This document shows positions 26,919 through 36,270 of a stretch of DNA of 64,000 bases, in pieces. The translations under genes were made by a program, and so were the position numbers. This stretch comes from Flavobacteriaceae bacterium (GTDB taxonomy: Bacteria > Bacteroidota > Bacteroidia > Flavobacteriales > Flavobacteriaceae): contig JABSPK010000005.1 in NCBI GenBank assembly GCA_013214065.1, positions 62,001-126,000 of the forward strand, given 5' to 3'. Within the stretch, counting starts at the first letter, position 1; the number at the start of each line of letters is the position of its first letter. Below the pieces are notes generated by a model, which saw only the letters and a program-made list of their open reading frames with translations, made no database searches and was not told where the DNA came from.

Positions 26919-27209
26919 TTATTTTACCTGAACGTTGCTTTTCACTCCTTCTACAAAAACCTTTGCAGGTTTAAATGCAGGAATATTGTGCGCAGGAATC
27001 TTGATGGTCGTATTTTTCGAAATATTCCTTCCTGTCTTTTCAGCTCTTGTTTTGATGATAAAGCTGCCAAAACCTCTCAAATAAACATTATCGCCATTTT
27101 CCAAAGATGCTTTTACCTCTTCCATGAAAGATTCTACCGTTGCTTGCACATCTCCCTTTTCAATACCCAGCTTTTCTGAGATTCTAGATACAATATCCGC
27201 TTTCGTCAT
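26919..27209 (-). CDS. HU family DNA-binding protein
   Basis: 96-residue nucleoid protein with the typical MTKADIVSRISEKLGIEKGDV start, LENGDNVYLRGFGSFIIKTRAEKTGRNI beta-arm region and IPAHNIPAFKPAK. The arm carries the expected basic residues. Its promoter lies ~33 bp upstream. Confidence 0.97.
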   Translation of the reverse strand: MTKADIVSRISEKLGIEKGDVQATVESFMEEVKASLENGDNVYLRGFGSFIIKTRAEKTGRNISKNTTIKIPAHNIPAFKPAKVFVEGVKSNVQVK

Positions 27210-27241
27210 TTTATGTTTAATTTTCGTTTTTTTTAGGCTTG

Positions 27242-27249
27242 CAAATATA
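27242..27249 (-). promoter_or_regulatory. HU promoter, -7 box TATATTTG
   Basis: Exact TAnnTTTG on the minus strand, predicting a start near 27238 and a leader of about 29 bases. Confidence 0.6.
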
Positions 27250-27330
27250 TAAATTTATATCATTCTATAGCTTAAACCTCTAAATTTTAAGTATATAAAC
27301 TGCGTCTTCGATCGGTTAGTATTTTCGCGC

Positions 27331-28365
27331 ATGGTTTTTTCCGAAATTATTTTGAATTGGTACGCTAAGAACAAGCGTGATTTGCCTTGGCGTGCCTCCC
27401 GTGACCCCTATCGGATATGGCTTTCCGAAGTCATGTTGCAACAGACCAGGGTGGCCCAGGGAATGCCCTATTACGAAAAGTTCATTACGGCCTATCCGAC
27501 GGTGCACGATTTGGCAGCCGCCAGTGAAGAAGAGGTCTTGAAACTTTGGCAAGGGTTGGGATATTATTCAAGGGCCCGTAACATGCATGCTACCGCCAAA
27601 ACCGTCGTATCCGAATACCAAGGGCGATTTCCGGAAACCTATGACGGGCTCGTTCGACTTAAAGGAGTGGGCGACTATACGGCCAGCGCCATTGCGAGCA
27701 TCTGTTTCGATTTGCCCGAACCCGTGGTCGATGGCAATGTTTATCGCGTTTTAGCACGGTATTTCGGTGTCGATTTGGCGATCAATTCATCAAAAGGGGC
27801 CACCTATTTCAAAGAATTGGCGCGAACCGTCATGGCCACTGACGACATTTGCGATTACAATCAGGGGATAATGGAATTCGGTGCCATACAATGCGCCCCA
27901 AAAAATCCTGATTGCGATCGCTGCCCCCTACAGCCGGGTTGCTTGGCACATGGGAAAAGCCAGGTTGGGGAGTTGCCGGTGAAAATACGGAAGACGGCTG
28001 TTAAGAAACGCCATTTCAACTACCTGGTCTTTCGCGATCCGCTGGGCAAGACCTTGCTCGAAAGAAGATCCGAAAAAGGGATTTGGCAACATTTGTACCA
28101 GTTTCCGTTGTTGGAATCGACCGAGGAGTTATCCGAAATCGAACACAGTACCGGTTTGCCCGTCGAAATCCCTAAAAAAGGGACGCGGATCAGCTTGTTC
28201 AATGAGAAGCCGATCGTGCATAAACTCTCCCACCAGCATCTGGTCACCAAGTTTTGGATCGTTGATATCGATAACCCATTGCCGGATGGTATTGCATGGG
28301 AAGCTCTAAATGGATTTCCGGTCCCGGTTTTGATCGCCGACTTTATCCAAAGCGTTAAATTTTAG
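27331..28365 (+). CDS. mutY: A/G-specific adenine glycosylase
   Basis: 344 residues; removes A paired with 8-oxoguanine. The N-terminal helix-hairpin-helix domain has MLQQTRVAQ, RLKGVGDYTASAIASI and the catalytic Asp in PVVDGNVYRVLARY. The iron-sulfur cysteines are CAPKNPDCDRCPLQPGC. The NUDIX-like C-terminal domain that reads 8-oxoG follows (HFNYLVFRDPLG... IWQHLYQFPLLE). A TATTTTCG box (one mismatch) ends three bases before the ATG. Confidence 0.97.
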   Translation: MVFSEIILNWYAKNKRDLPWRASRDPYRIWLSEVMLQQTRVAQGMPYYEKFITAYPTVHDLAAASEEEVLKLWQGLGYYSRARNMHATAKTVVSEYQGRFPETYDGLVRLKGVGDYTASAIASICFDLPEPVVDGNVYRVLARYFGVDLAINSSKGATYFKELARTVMATDDICDYNQGIMEFGAIQCAPKNPDCDRCPLQPGCLAHGKSQVGELPVKIRKTAVKKRHFNYLVFRDPLGKTLLERRSEKGIWQHLYQFPLLESTEELSEIEHSTGLPVEIPKKGTRISLFNEKPIVHKLSHQHLVTKFWIVDIDNPLPDGIAWEALNGFPVPVLIADFIQSVKF

Positions 28366-28373
28366 TACTTTTG
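28366..28373 (+). promoter_or_regulatory. ssb promoter, -7 box TACTTTTG
   Basis: Exact TAnnTTTG immediately after the mutY stop codon and 13 bp before the ssb ATG, giving ssb its own short-leader transcript. Confidence 0.6.
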
Positions 28374-28386
28374 CCTAAATAAGATT

Positions 28387-28842
28387 ATGAGCGGAACATT
28401 GAACAAAGTGATGCTCATCGGCCATTTGGGCGATGAGGTCAAAGTACATTATTTTGAAGGAGGCGGATGCGTAGGAAGGTTCCCTTTGGCAACCAATGAG
28501 ACTTATACCAATAAGCAGACCGGAGAGAAGGTAACCAATACCGATTGGCATAATGTGGTGGTGCGCAACAAGGCCGCTGAAATTTGTGAGAAATACTTGA
28601 AAAAAGGTGATAAGGTATATGTAGAAGGACGCTTGAAAAACCGGCAATGGCAAGGCGAAGACGGCAATACTCGATATACCACCGAAGTACATGTACAGGA
28701 TTTTACCTTTTTGACGACCAAAAACGAGAGCATGGCCCCAACGAATGCCGGCCCATCAGCTGCGCCGACCATGCCCCAAGCCCCATCAGGTGGGGCACCA
28801 TCGGTTGCTGAAACCGAACAGGATGACGATTTGCCATTCTGA
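28387..28842 (+). CDS. ssb: Single-stranded DNA-binding protein
   Basis: 151 residues: an OB fold (about residues 1-110; NKVMLIGHLGDEVKV, WHNVVVRNKAAEICEKYLKKGDKVYVEGRLKNRQW), a Pro/Ala-rich linker and the protein-recruiting acidic tip EQDDDLPF. The tip is the SSB-Ct used by repair and replication partners. mutY upstream and gldE downstream are the usual neighbours in flavobacteria. Confidence 0.97.
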   Translation: MSGTLNKVMLIGHLGDEVKVHYFEGGGCVGRFPLATNETYTNKQTGEKVTNTDWHNVVVRNKAAEICEKYLKKGDKVYVEGRLKNRQWQGEDGNTRYTTEVHVQDFTFLTTKNESMAPTNAGPSAAPTMPQAPSGGAPSVAETEQDDDLPF

Positions 28843-28867
28843 ACCAGCTAATTAAAAACAAGCGGCA

Positions 28868-30190
28868 TTGGACCCTGACCCCAGTTGTTTCCTTTATTTT
28901 TCGTTGGCCCTTAGCGGGATGTTGACGGCCAAGGTAGTCGTATTGGTACTTCTTCTTGGGGGATCGGCCTTGATATCAGGGGCTGAGGTCGCTTTATTCG
29001 GTCTTTCGCAGACCGATTTGAATGAGCTTGAGGAAGAAGGCAGTTCCCGCGGGAAACTCATCGTCGATCTTCTCAAAAAGCCGAAGAAGCTCCTCGCTAC
29101 GATCCTCATCGCCAACAACGCCATCAATATCGGGGTGGTCTTGTTGTTCAGTGATATCGGAGACTATTGGTTTTCGGCAATCGATCAGTTGTTGTTCGGG
29201 ACCCTATCGCTCCGCTTCCTGCTTGAAGTGGTGGTCGCCACCTTCTTGATTTTGATGTTCGGGGAAATCCTTCCAAAGATCTACGCCAACCGGAATCGGA
29301 AGGTATTTTCCAGTTTTATGGCTACTCCGTTACGTATTTTAAACGTGGTCTTTGCTCCTTTGAGCATCCCAATGCACGGGGCCATGGGGTATTTGCACGA
29401 GAAATTGGGAAGGGAAAAATCAAATTTGAGCGTTGATCAATTATCCCAAGCCTTGGAGTTAACCTCTGAAGGCGATACCACTAAAGAAGAACAGAAGATC
29501 CTTGAAGGTATCGTAACCTTCGGGAATACGGATACCAAACAGGTCATGCGCCCGCGTATCGATATCTTCGCCCTAAATGAGGAAATGAAATTCCCCGAGG
29601 TGATGGAAGAGATCAAAAAGAACGGGTTTTCACGGATTCCGGTATTTTCGGAACATATGGACAATGTTTCCGGGGTGCTTTATGTTAAGGACTTATTGCC
29701 CTATCTCGAACGCAAGGTCTTTGACTGGACCAGCCTGATGCGCGAACCGTATTTCGTTCCTGAAAACAAAAAGTTGGATGACCTTCTTTTGGAGTTCCAA
29801 GAGCAGAAAAAACATCTGGCGATCGTGGTCGATGAATATGGGGGTACCTCGGGTATCGTCACCCTCGAAGACATCATAGAGGAAATCGTGGGTGATATCA
29901 GCGACGAATTCGACGACGAGGATTTGGTCTTCTCGAAACTTGACGAATACACCTATGTCTTTGAAGGAAAAACGACTTTGAAGGATTTTTATCGGGTGGT
30001 GAAAATCGACGATGAAGATGCCTTTGAAGATCGAAAAGGTGAATCGGAGACCATTGCCGGGTTCGTATTGGAGATTTCCGGAAGCTTTCCCAAGCGCGGC
30101 GAGAACGTGCGCTTCGGAAATTACCAATTCGTTGTCGAGAGCCTTGATAAAAAACGATTGAAACAAATAAAAGTTACCCTGCCCAAATGA
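28868..30190 (+). CDS. gldE: Gliding motility-associated protein GldE
   Basis: 440 residues, CorC/HlyC-like: an N-terminal DUF21 membrane region with three to four helices ([25 protein letters not shown]), a CBS pair ([64 protein letters not shown]) and a C-terminal CorC_HlyC domain ([18 protein letters not shown]). The only in-frame start before the membrane region is TTG, giving [11 protein letters not shown], the common GldE beginning. Overlap of 4 bp with gldD shows coupling; GldE supports GldD in gliding and type 9 secretion. Confidence 0.92.
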   Translation: MDPDPSCFLYFSLALSGMLTAKVVVLVLLLGGSALISGAEVALFGLSQTDLNELEEEGSSRGKLIVDLLKKPKKLLATILIANNAINIGVVLLFSDIGDYWFSAIDQLLFGTLSLRFLLEVVVATFLILMFGEILPKIYANRNRKVFSSFMATPLRILNVVFAPLSIPMHGAMGYLHEKLGREKSNLSVDQLSQALELTSEGDTTKEEQKILEGIVTFGNTDTKQVMRPRIDIFALNEEMKFPEVMEEIKKNGFSRIPVFSEHMDNVSGVLYVKDLLPYLERKVFDWTSLMREPYFVPENKKLDDLLLEFQEQKKHLAIVVDEYGGTSGIVTLEDIIEEIVGDISDEFDDEDLVFSKLDEYTYVFEGKTTLKDFYRVVKIDDEDAFEDRKGESETIAGFVLEISGSFPKRGENVRFGNYQFVVESLDKKRLKQIKVTLPK

Positions 30191-30750
30191 AATCAAGACA
30201 CCTAATGCCCGTCGTGTTGCTCATACTCTGCTTTGGCTGTAAGGAAGCCCCCTTGCCCAAGCCCAAGGCGATGTTGCGTCTCGAGTTCCCGGAAGCCCAT
30301 TTCGAACGCTTTGGGTCGGACTGTCCTTTCGATTTCGATAAAAACCGGGCTGCCGGCTTGACCCAAGAAGAAAACTGTGCGATGGTGTTGGATTATCCGC
30401 AAATGAAGGGGTCCATTTACGTTACTTACAAACCGGTTACCGGGAATTTGGACAAATTACTGACCGATGCGCAAAAACTATCCTATGAACATGTGGTAAA
30501 GGCCGACAACATTATCGAACAGCCCTTTATCAACGACGAGGGTCAGGTGTACGGTATGTTCTATGAAGTCAGTGGTAATGCGGCGTCACAGTCTCAGTTT
30601 TATGTCACCGATAGTGTATCACATTTCGTAACGGGTTCGCTTTATTTTTATGCGAAGCCCAATTACGACTCCATTTATCCGGCAGCCATTTATTTACAAC
30701 GAGATATCCGTAGGATAATGGAAAGCCTCCAATGGCGATTAAAAGATTGA
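30187..30750 (+). CDS. gldD: Gliding motility lipoprotein GldD
   Basis: 187-residue lipoprotein (lipid Cys18 in LILCFGC). The family segments MLRLEFPEAHFERFGSDCPFDF and SYEHVVKADNIIEQPFINDEGQVYGMFYEVSGNAASQSQFYVTDS are clear. GldD is needed for gliding motility in Flavobacterium. ATG overlaps the gldE stop by 4 bp. Confidence 0.93.
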   Translation: MKSRHLMPVVLLILCFGCKEAPLPKPKAMLRLEFPEAHFERFGSDCPFDFDKNRAAGLTQEENCAMVLDYPQMKGSIYVTYKPVTGNLDKLLTDAQKLSYEHVVKADNIIEQPFINDEGQVYGMFYEVSGNAASQSQFYVTDSVSHFVTGSLYFYAKPNYDSIYPAAIYLQRDIRRIMESLQWRLKD

Positions 30751-30758
30751 CCATGTCG

Positions 30759-30780
30759 AAAAAGGGCTTTGGCCTTTTGT
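30759..30780 (+). terminator. Possible gldD terminator
   Basis: Short stem AAAAGG / CCTTTT about 10 bp after the gldD stop. Weak; nothing else is seen in the gap to the convergent lipoprotein gene. Confidence 0.4.
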
Positions 30781-30884
30781 CATTTAGTCGGCAGTGAATC
30801 GAGAACCGAATCTAGGCATCCATTCGGTAATAGCATTATTCGCCATTTCTATGGTTCAACGATTTTTAGGTCCCTTGTTTTGGG

Positions 30885-31301
30885 TTATTCGCTTAATAGT
30901 TGCTGTGCCCTGGCGATACTGGTATTGATTTCTTCCCTCAGGGCTTTTACTTTGGCCTCCTCTTCAAGGAGCCATTCTTTTTTTTGCGCGGTAAGCGTTT
31001 TGCCGTTCAAGATCTCATCGGAATCGAACCGGTTTCCAAATCCTTGCATCCAATCCATCATGGATTCATTGGCTGCCTGAAGTTCCTTCATTGCCGCTTC
31101 ATGGGCTTTGCCAGAGGCTGTAGTATCCACTTTTTCCTTGAGTTCCGCGACCAATTTACCAAGGGTCCGCATTTTTGGCATTACTTCATCGTGAATGGCC
31201 ATAACCTCTTCCATTTTTGAAGGGGTATCCGGTTCGGTCTTCGCTTGTTTGCAGGCAACCATTAATGTGATTAACGATAGCACCGCTAGAATTCGTTTCA
31301 T
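30885..31301 (-). CDS. Small helical lipoprotein
   Basis: 138 residues from MKRILAVLSLITLMVACKQ (lipid Cys17), then a largely helical, charged region with heptad-like spacing (MEEVMAIHDEVMPKMRTLGKLVAELKEKV; LTAQKKEWLLEEEAKVKALREEINTSIARAQQLL), probably coiled coil. Similar flavobacterial proteins carry the uninformative name viral A-type inclusion protein. A promoter box 19 bp upstream supports this start over an upstream in-frame one. Function unknown. Confidence 0.75.
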   Translation of the reverse strand: MKRILAVLSLITLMVACKQAKTEPDTPSKMEEVMAIHDEVMPKMRTLGKLVAELKEKVDTTASGKAHEAAMKELQAANESMMDWMQGFGNRFDSDEILNGKTLTAQKKEWLLEEEAKVKALREEINTSIARAQQLLSE

Positions 31302-31319
31302 AAAACCTCGTTTAGGGGG

Positions 31320-31327
31320 CAAAAATA
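31320..31327 (-). promoter_or_regulatory. Promoter of the small lipoprotein gene, -7 box TATTTTTG
   Basis: Exact TAnnTTTG on the minus strand, predicting a start near 31316 and a ~14-base leader to the MKRIL start. Confidence 0.55.
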
Positions 31328-31530
31328 AGAAAGGCTTGGTGAACGATCACCCTTTGCTATGTTAAGCCTTGGGGCCGATTTCAAGAAAACCCGAAGCGGC
31401 TTGGACCGGCCTGACGAGGTATGGCTATATCCGGATGTGAAATTGCGCATTTTCAATGGGTTAGATTGGGCTTCACTTGGGTCTTACACAGAAATTATGT
31501 AAATTAAAAGTCCAACCGAAAATATGGATC

Positions 31531-31977
31531 ATGAAAAATTTGAGCTTACCCATCCGTTTTGGAATCGTGGCCAGTGGTTGTCTGGTGGCCTATTTCTTGA
31601 TTTTATCCTTACTGGGGAAACATACCAACATCTTTTTCAGCCTTTTTAATGGGGTAATCACCGGTTTCGCTATTTTCGAGACCCTCAAAGTGACTAAGTT
31701 AAGGGAAGGGGAAGCTTTTAACTATGGCAGTGCGTTTAAAGCCGGAATGACTACCGGTGTTGTCGCAACGATTTTGTTCACCATCTTTTTCGCGCTGTAT
31801 TCCACCGAATTGAACCCTGCTTTCCTAGATGAACTTTCAGCGGTTTGGTCAAAGGATTACACGAATTTCAAGGGAATCGTCTTTTTCACCGTCGCGATTA
31901 TGGGCTTTGCGACCACCCTTGTGTTGACCCTATCGTTTATGCAATTGTTCAAAACCTCCAATAATCTGAAAAAATAA
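31531..31977 (+). CDS. DUF4199 family membrane protein
   Basis: 148 residues with four membrane segments (RFGIVASGCLVAYFLILSLL, ITGFAIFETLKV, MTTGVVATILFTIFFALY, GIVFFTVAIMGFATTLVL) and the EGEAFNYGSAFKAGMTTG loop typical of DUF4199. The ATG at 31531 follows ATCATG; longer versions upstream have no such support. Function unknown. The 229-bp stretch before it holds no other convincing feature. Confidence 0.82.
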   Translation: MKNLSLPIRFGIVASGCLVAYFLILSLLGKHTNIFFSLFNGVITGFAIFETLKVTKLREGEAFNYGSAFKAGMTTGVVATILFTIFFALYSTELNPAFLDELSAVWSKDYTNFKGIVFFTVAIMGFATTLVLTLSFMQLFKTSNNLKK

Positions 31978-32000
31978 TTGCTCTGATTGCCAATTACAGC

Positions 32001-32030
32001 TTGTAGATTAAGGATTTAGCGCTATATTTG
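32001..32030 (+). promoter_or_regulatory. rplU promoter (TTG - 19 bp - TATATTTG)
   Basis: TTG at 32001-32003 and an exact TAnnTTTG at 32023..32030 with 19 bp between; leader about 45 bases. Confidence 0.65.
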
Positions 32031-32079
32031 CACCCGCTATTTGCGAAAATAGAATCAATATTAATCAAGTTAACGCATT

Positions 32080-32619
32080 ATGTACGCAATTGTAGAGATG
32101 GCAGGGCAGCAATTCAAAGTTGCGAAAGACCAAAAAGTGTACGTTCACCGTTTGCAGACCGAGGAAGGTAAGAAAGTCACATTCGACAAAGTCCTTCTTT
32201 TGGATGATGGTAAGAACGTAACCGTTGGCGCCCCGGTCATAGACGGTGCGGCCGTTGAGGCCAAGGTCGTCAAGCATCTGAAAGGCGATAAGGTTATCGT
32301 CTTCAAAAAGAAAAGACGTAAAGGCTATCGTAAAAAGAACGGTCACCGCCAGTATTTGACGGAAATCGTTGTTGAAGGAATCGTTGCCAAAGGCGCCAAA
32401 AAAGCGGCTCCTGCAAAAGCCAAGGCAGAGAAACCTGCTGAGGCCAAAGCGGCACCGGTCGAAAAGAAAGCAGCTCCAAAGAAGGCGGCCGCCCCAAAAG
32501 CGACCGAAGATTTGAGCAAGAAGACCGTAGCCGAACTTAAGGAATTGGCAAAAGCCGCAGGGATCTCCGGGATTTCTTCCATGAAGAAAGCCGAATTGAT
32601 CGAAGCGTTGAACAAATAA
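32080..32619 (+). CDS. rplU: 50S ribosomal protein L21 with C-terminal extension
   Basis: Residues 1-103 are normal L21 ([50 protein letters not shown]). Residues ~108-145 are an Ala/Lys-rich linker, and the last ~38 residues ([33 protein letters not shown]) resemble a SAP/Rho-N type helical nucleic-acid-binding motif. The extended form is seen in several flavobacteria. Co-transcribed with rpmA. Confidence 0.95.
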   Translation: MYAIVEMAGQQFKVAKDQKVYVHRLQTEEGKKVTFDKVLLLDDGKNVTVGAPVIDGAAVEAKVVKHLKGDKVIVFKKKRRKGYRKKNGHRQYLTEIVVEGIVAKGAKKAAPAKAKAEKPAEAKAAPVEKKAAPKKAAAPKATEDLSKKTVAELKELAKAAGISGISSMKKAELIEALNK

Positions 32620-32645
32620 GAAATACGAACTAAAAAGAAAATATC

Positions 32646-32906
32646 ATGGCACACAAAAAAGGTGTAGGTAGTTCTAAGAATGGTAGGGAGTCGGAATCGA
32701 AACGCTTGGGCGTTAAGATTTTTGGAGGCCAAGCGGCAATCGCCGGTAACATCATCGTTCGTCAACGAGGAACAAAGCACAACCCAGGTGACAATGTATA
32801 CGCGTCGAAGGACCATACGTTGCATGCCAAGGTAGATGGCATCGTCAAATTCGAAAAGAAAACCGGTGGAAAGTCATTCGTTTCCATCGAACCTTTCGAA
32901 GCGTAG
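32646..32906 (+). CDS. rpmA: 50S ribosomal protein L27
   Basis: 86 residues, [22 protein letters not shown] start and [18 protein letters not shown] core are diagnostic. The N-terminal end reaches the peptidyl transferase centre. 26 bp after rplU; the pair is closed by a strong terminator. Confidence 0.99.
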   Translation: MAHKKGVGSSKNGRESESKRLGVKIFGGQAAIAGNIIVRQRGTKHNPGDNVYASKDHTLHAKVDGIVKFEKKTGGKSFVSIEPFEA

Positions 32907-32926
32907 AGACGTTCACATAAGAGTTG

Positions 32927-32955
32927 AAAAAGCCCGGCCAATGCCGGGCTTTTTT
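32927..32955. terminator. Terminator between rpmA and the DUF1569 gene
   Basis: 12-bp stem AAAAAGCCCGGC / GCCGGGCTTTTT with a short loop. The A and T flanks make it usable in both directions, serving both convergent genes; it touches the last codon of the DUF1569 gene. Confidence 0.92.
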
Positions 32956-33493
32956 ATTTTGCCATGATGTCTTCGATGATCTTCAAGTGATGGTTGGTAT
33001 GCACTTCAAGAAAGCGCCGGGTTTGATCACGATCCAGATGATCGAATACCGGATGCTCGAAATACGCCTTTTCCGTTAGGTTATGGATCAGCGATAAATT
33101 GGTCCGTGCCAATTCCAATTGGGCATGTAGACTGTCCAATTCGATCTGCTCAGGGGGTCGAACGTTCGCCGGCGACTGTGCCGCTCCCCTAGGAATATGC
33201 CCTGTGGTATGTACAAAGACGCGTTGCATGTTGAATTTGGATTCGTAACGTTCCGGATCCGACGCAATAAGCGCACTGGAAATGCGATTGATGGTTTTAA
33301 GCGTGTGATCCAAATGCCACTCGACATTGGCTTGTGAAACCGAAAGATTGGCCGTTTTACGATGGTCGAAAAGGGCTTCTACTTCGGCCAACTGGGAAAC
33401 AAGGAAGTCTTTCTCCGTCTCACGGTTATTGATACGGACGGCGATCAAAATGATCGCTAGGAGTACAAGGATGGTGATTGCTGCTTTTTTCAT
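32954..33493 (-). CDS. Membrane-anchored DinB/DUF1569 family protein
   Basis: 179 residues. An N-terminal membrane anchor (AAITILVLLAIILIAVRI) precedes a four-helix DinB-like domain. Possible metal ligands are the histidines in VEWHLDHTL, HTTGHIP and EVHTNHHLKII, the arrangement of DUF1569 proteins. Most family members are soluble, so the anchor is notable. The ATG giving MKKAAITIL is preferred to an upstream start. Function unknown. Confidence 0.8.
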   Translation of the reverse strand: MKKAAITILVLLAIILIAVRINNRETEKDFLVSQLAEVEALFDHRKTANLSVSQANVEWHLDHTLKTINRISSALIASDPERYESKFNMQRVFVHTTGHIPRGAAQSPANVRPPEQIELDSLHAQLELARTNLSLIHNLTEKAYFEHPVFDHLDRDQTRRFLEVHTNHHLKIIEDIMAK

Positions 33494-33653
33494 GATTATG
33501 TGGTTTTCCAACCCCACCAGAAAAAGGCCGGGCCAGTCGTTTTTGGTTTTCTGAGTGCAAAGGAAACCCCCCTTGGCCGCTTGGTTCGCCCGGTGGCATC
33601 CCGTTCAAAGGTAGTTTCCTTTTTTGGTTTCATCGTCAGTGTTTTCGCTTCGC

Positions 33654-36038
33654 TTAAAATTGGAATTTATATCCGAAATCAGGAAAAAACCCGATTTGGT
33701 CGACTTGATCGATTTCATTGGTCAATCTGTTGTACCTGCGAACGAATACGTTCTCGTTCGCCGTTACGTTTTGGAAATCGAAATAGAACTGGTGGGATCT
33801 TTTTTTGTTCCGGCTGTTGATTTTCAATCCGAATTTCACATCCCATCTAAAGTAGGTGTCATACTGCTGGCTGAAGGCCAGGTCTTCTTGTAAGACTTCA
33901 AAACCGACCTGTTGTGAAGCGGCCAGATCCACCGGTGTGAAATACCGCCCACCTGAAGTGGTCACCCGGGTATCTACGAACCATACATTTTTGCCCGAGG
34001 CCCCGGTTTTAAACTCCTTTCCTGCCAAAAGATTGACGACATACCCATTGTTGAAAGGGGTGTTGCGTTCGATTCCGTCGCTTCCTTCGTATTTGCTATC
34101 GAAAAACGAACTGGTCAATAGCCCGTAATAGCCATCACTGAAGAATTTCTCAAGGGTCAACTCGATACCCTGGTTATAGCCCGTACCCTCATTTACGAGT
34201 GAAACACGGTCATTGTCGAAAATGAAATTCGCGCCTTCGGTCAAAGTAGAGTAGCTCGATGCGAAGGGTTCTACCGCCGCTTTTTCGATGTCTTGTCGAT
34301 ATACTTCGACTTTACCCCGCCATGAATTGCCCAATTTGACATCATATCCTAGTACATAATGGCTGCTTTCGACGAAATCAAGGTCGCGGTTGGTTTGTTG
34401 CAAGCTTCCGTTGACATTTTCATTCAATAGCAATAAGGGCAAAGGAATGGTTTGATAGTGCAGTCCGTACCCGAAATTCAAGGTATGGTTCGGTGCGACA
34501 TTATAATTTAAGGCCGCTCGGGGCCCCAAAGCGAATTGCTTGTTCAGGGTGCTGTATTGCGAATGCAGCCCGGCGTTCAGGGTCAGGTCTTCGGTCAATC
34601 TCCATTGGCCTTGAACATAGGGTTGCAAGATGTTGAGGTTTTCATCGATGTCCCTGAAGGTAATCAGGTCTGGATCACCGTCGCCATCACCGTCGGCCTG
34701 TTCATTTCGGTCGAGTAGGAGACTTTGGACATTGAAATTTTCAATCAATAACCCGGCCCTTAAACTGAATTTATTGTTCAACTTGGTATTGTACAGGGTC
34801 GAAAGGGTAAACCGCACCTCGGTATTGTCGGCTTCCGTATAGCGTATAACCCGCTCTTGGGGACTATCCTTATCAATAAAGCGGTCGGCTTTGAAGTCAT
34901 TGCCGGAATAAGATCCAGAAAGTATCGTCCGCAGGAAGGAGTTGTCGTTAATGCGCCAATTGTACTTCAACCCGATGACCCCGAATCGCGATTCGACAAA
35001 GGTATTCTCATCTTCTGCAGCAAAGAGGTCGTCTTCATTGATATCATCACCCAGGAATTCGATATCCGAGTTACCTATGATACCGAATATGGATAGGTTC
35101 CCTTTATTTATTTTTCCAAAATCGAGGTTGAAACTGATATCGTTGTAGTTCGGTGTGGCCGCGGTACCGCCGGCCCCGACCCCGAGCAAGCCTACTAAGG
35201 AGTATCTAGTGGCTACGAGGAATGAACCCTTGTTGTTTCCCATCGGACCTTCAGCCATGGCTTCCACCCCGGTGAAGATCCCGGTTTGTAAGGTGTATTC
35301 GTAGTCATCGATATTCCCTTTTCTAAAACCCAGATCAAAGACCCCCCCAACGGCGTTTCCGTATTCAGCCGGAAAAGCGGAAGTCAAGAAATCGGAATTT
35401 TTCAAAAGGTTCGGGTTAAGGGCCGAAACCGGACCACCGGTCGTGCCCAAGGTCGAATAGTGGTTCGGACTGGGAATCGGTACCCCTTCTAAACGCCACA
35501 ACAACCCTGTGGGCGAGTTCCCTCGAATGACGATGTCGTTACGACTGTCATCCGGTGCCGAGACCCCGGCAAAATTGGCGGCCAAACGCCCGACATCGCT
35601 TCGACCACCTGAAAAGCGACCCACTTCCTCAAGCCCGAATTGACGGGCCGAAACGGTGGCCAATTTGTTCAAGGCCCTGTCTTTATCGGCCTCATTGGTC
35701 AATACGACCTCATCGAGTTGGTTGAAAGATTCCAGCAAACTGATCGATAAGAACACGTCTTTACCAGTGGTGACTTCAATGTTCGGTATGGTGGTACTTT
35801 CAAAACCGATATAACTGACCCGGATGGCTTGGCGCCCAATCGGAACCTCCTTCATCGAAAAGCGCCCGTCGAAATCGGTGATGACCCCGGTCGCGGTTGC
35901 GGCGTTCAGTAATTCAATAGTGGCACCTTCAAGGGGCTGTTCCGATTGTTTATCGATTACCGTACCCTTGATAGTTCCGGTTTGGGAGAACGAATAGAGC
36001 CCACAGAGGGCGATTAGGATCCACAGGATTTTTTTCAT
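33654..36038 (-). CDS. TonB-dependent outer membrane receptor
   Basis: 794 residues: signal peptide (cleavage after SFSQ), CarboxypepD_reg-like domain (TGTIKGTVIDKQSEQPLEGATIEL), a plug (LDEVVLTNEADKDRALNKLATVSARQF ... VIRGNSPTGLLWRLEGVPIP) and a barrel ending at Phe (FFPDFGYKFQF). No SusD gene adjoins it. It diverges from a LytS/LytTR two-component pair, which may control it, but no shared operator could be recognised in the 232-bp gap. Substrate unknown. Confidence 0.92.
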   Translation of the reverse strand: MKKILWILIALCGLYSFSQTGTIKGTVIDKQSEQPLEGATIELLNAATATGVITDFDGRFSMKEVPIGRQAIRVSYIGFESTTIPNIEVTTGKDVFLSISLLESFNQLDEVVLTNEADKDRALNKLATVSARQFGLEEVGRFSGGRSDVGRLAANFAGVSAPDDSRNDIVIRGNSPTGLLWRLEGVPIPSPNHYSTLGTTGGPVSALNPNLLKNSDFLTSAFPAEYGNAVGGVFDLGFRKGNIDDYEYTLQTGIFTGVEAMAEGPMGNNKGSFLVATRYSLVGLLGVGAGGTAATPNYNDISFNLDFGKINKGNLSIFGIIGNSDIEFLGDDINEDDLFAAEDENTFVESRFGVIGLKYNWRINDNSFLRTILSGSYSGNDFKADRFIDKDSPQERVIRYTEADNTEVRFTLSTLYNTKLNNKFSLRAGLLIENFNVQSLLLDRNEQADGDGDGDPDLITFRDIDENLNILQPYVQGQWRLTEDLTLNAGLHSQYSTLNKQFALGPRAALNYNVAPNHTLNFGYGLHYQTIPLPLLLLNENVNGSLQQTNRDLDFVESSHYVLGYDVKLGNSWRGKVEVYRQDIEKAAVEPFASSYSTLTEGANFIFDNDRVSLVNEGTGYNQGIELTLEKFFSDGYYGLLTSSFFDSKYEGSDGIERNTPFNNGYVVNLLAGKEFKTGASGKNVWFVDTRVTTSGGRYFTPVDLAASQQVGFEVLQEDLAFSQQYDTYFRWDVKFGLKINSRNKKRSHQFYFDFQNVTANENVFVRRYNRLTNEIDQVDQIGFFPDFGYKFQF

Positions 36039-36270
36039 GACATTGTTGTTTTCCCCAAAAGTGGGCTATAACCACCTCCCGTTTTTTACCGCTGTTGATC
36101 GATCGGCAAAATAGCGGTTGAAAGGGCGAATATGATGTTGATTTGATTTGGGAGGGGCGATCAGGGGAAATCACGGTTCAACCTTGGTATCGACATTTCA
36201 AGCCTTTTTATGCGGATACAGTTAAAGACCATCCGCTGTTTTAAAGGGCTTGCTTACCTTTAGGGTTGAT

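Noticed and set aside
30769-31080. A 103-codon plus-strand frame after gldD
   Set aside because: Mostly antisense to the small lipoprotein gene, which has a signal peptide and a promoter on the other strand.
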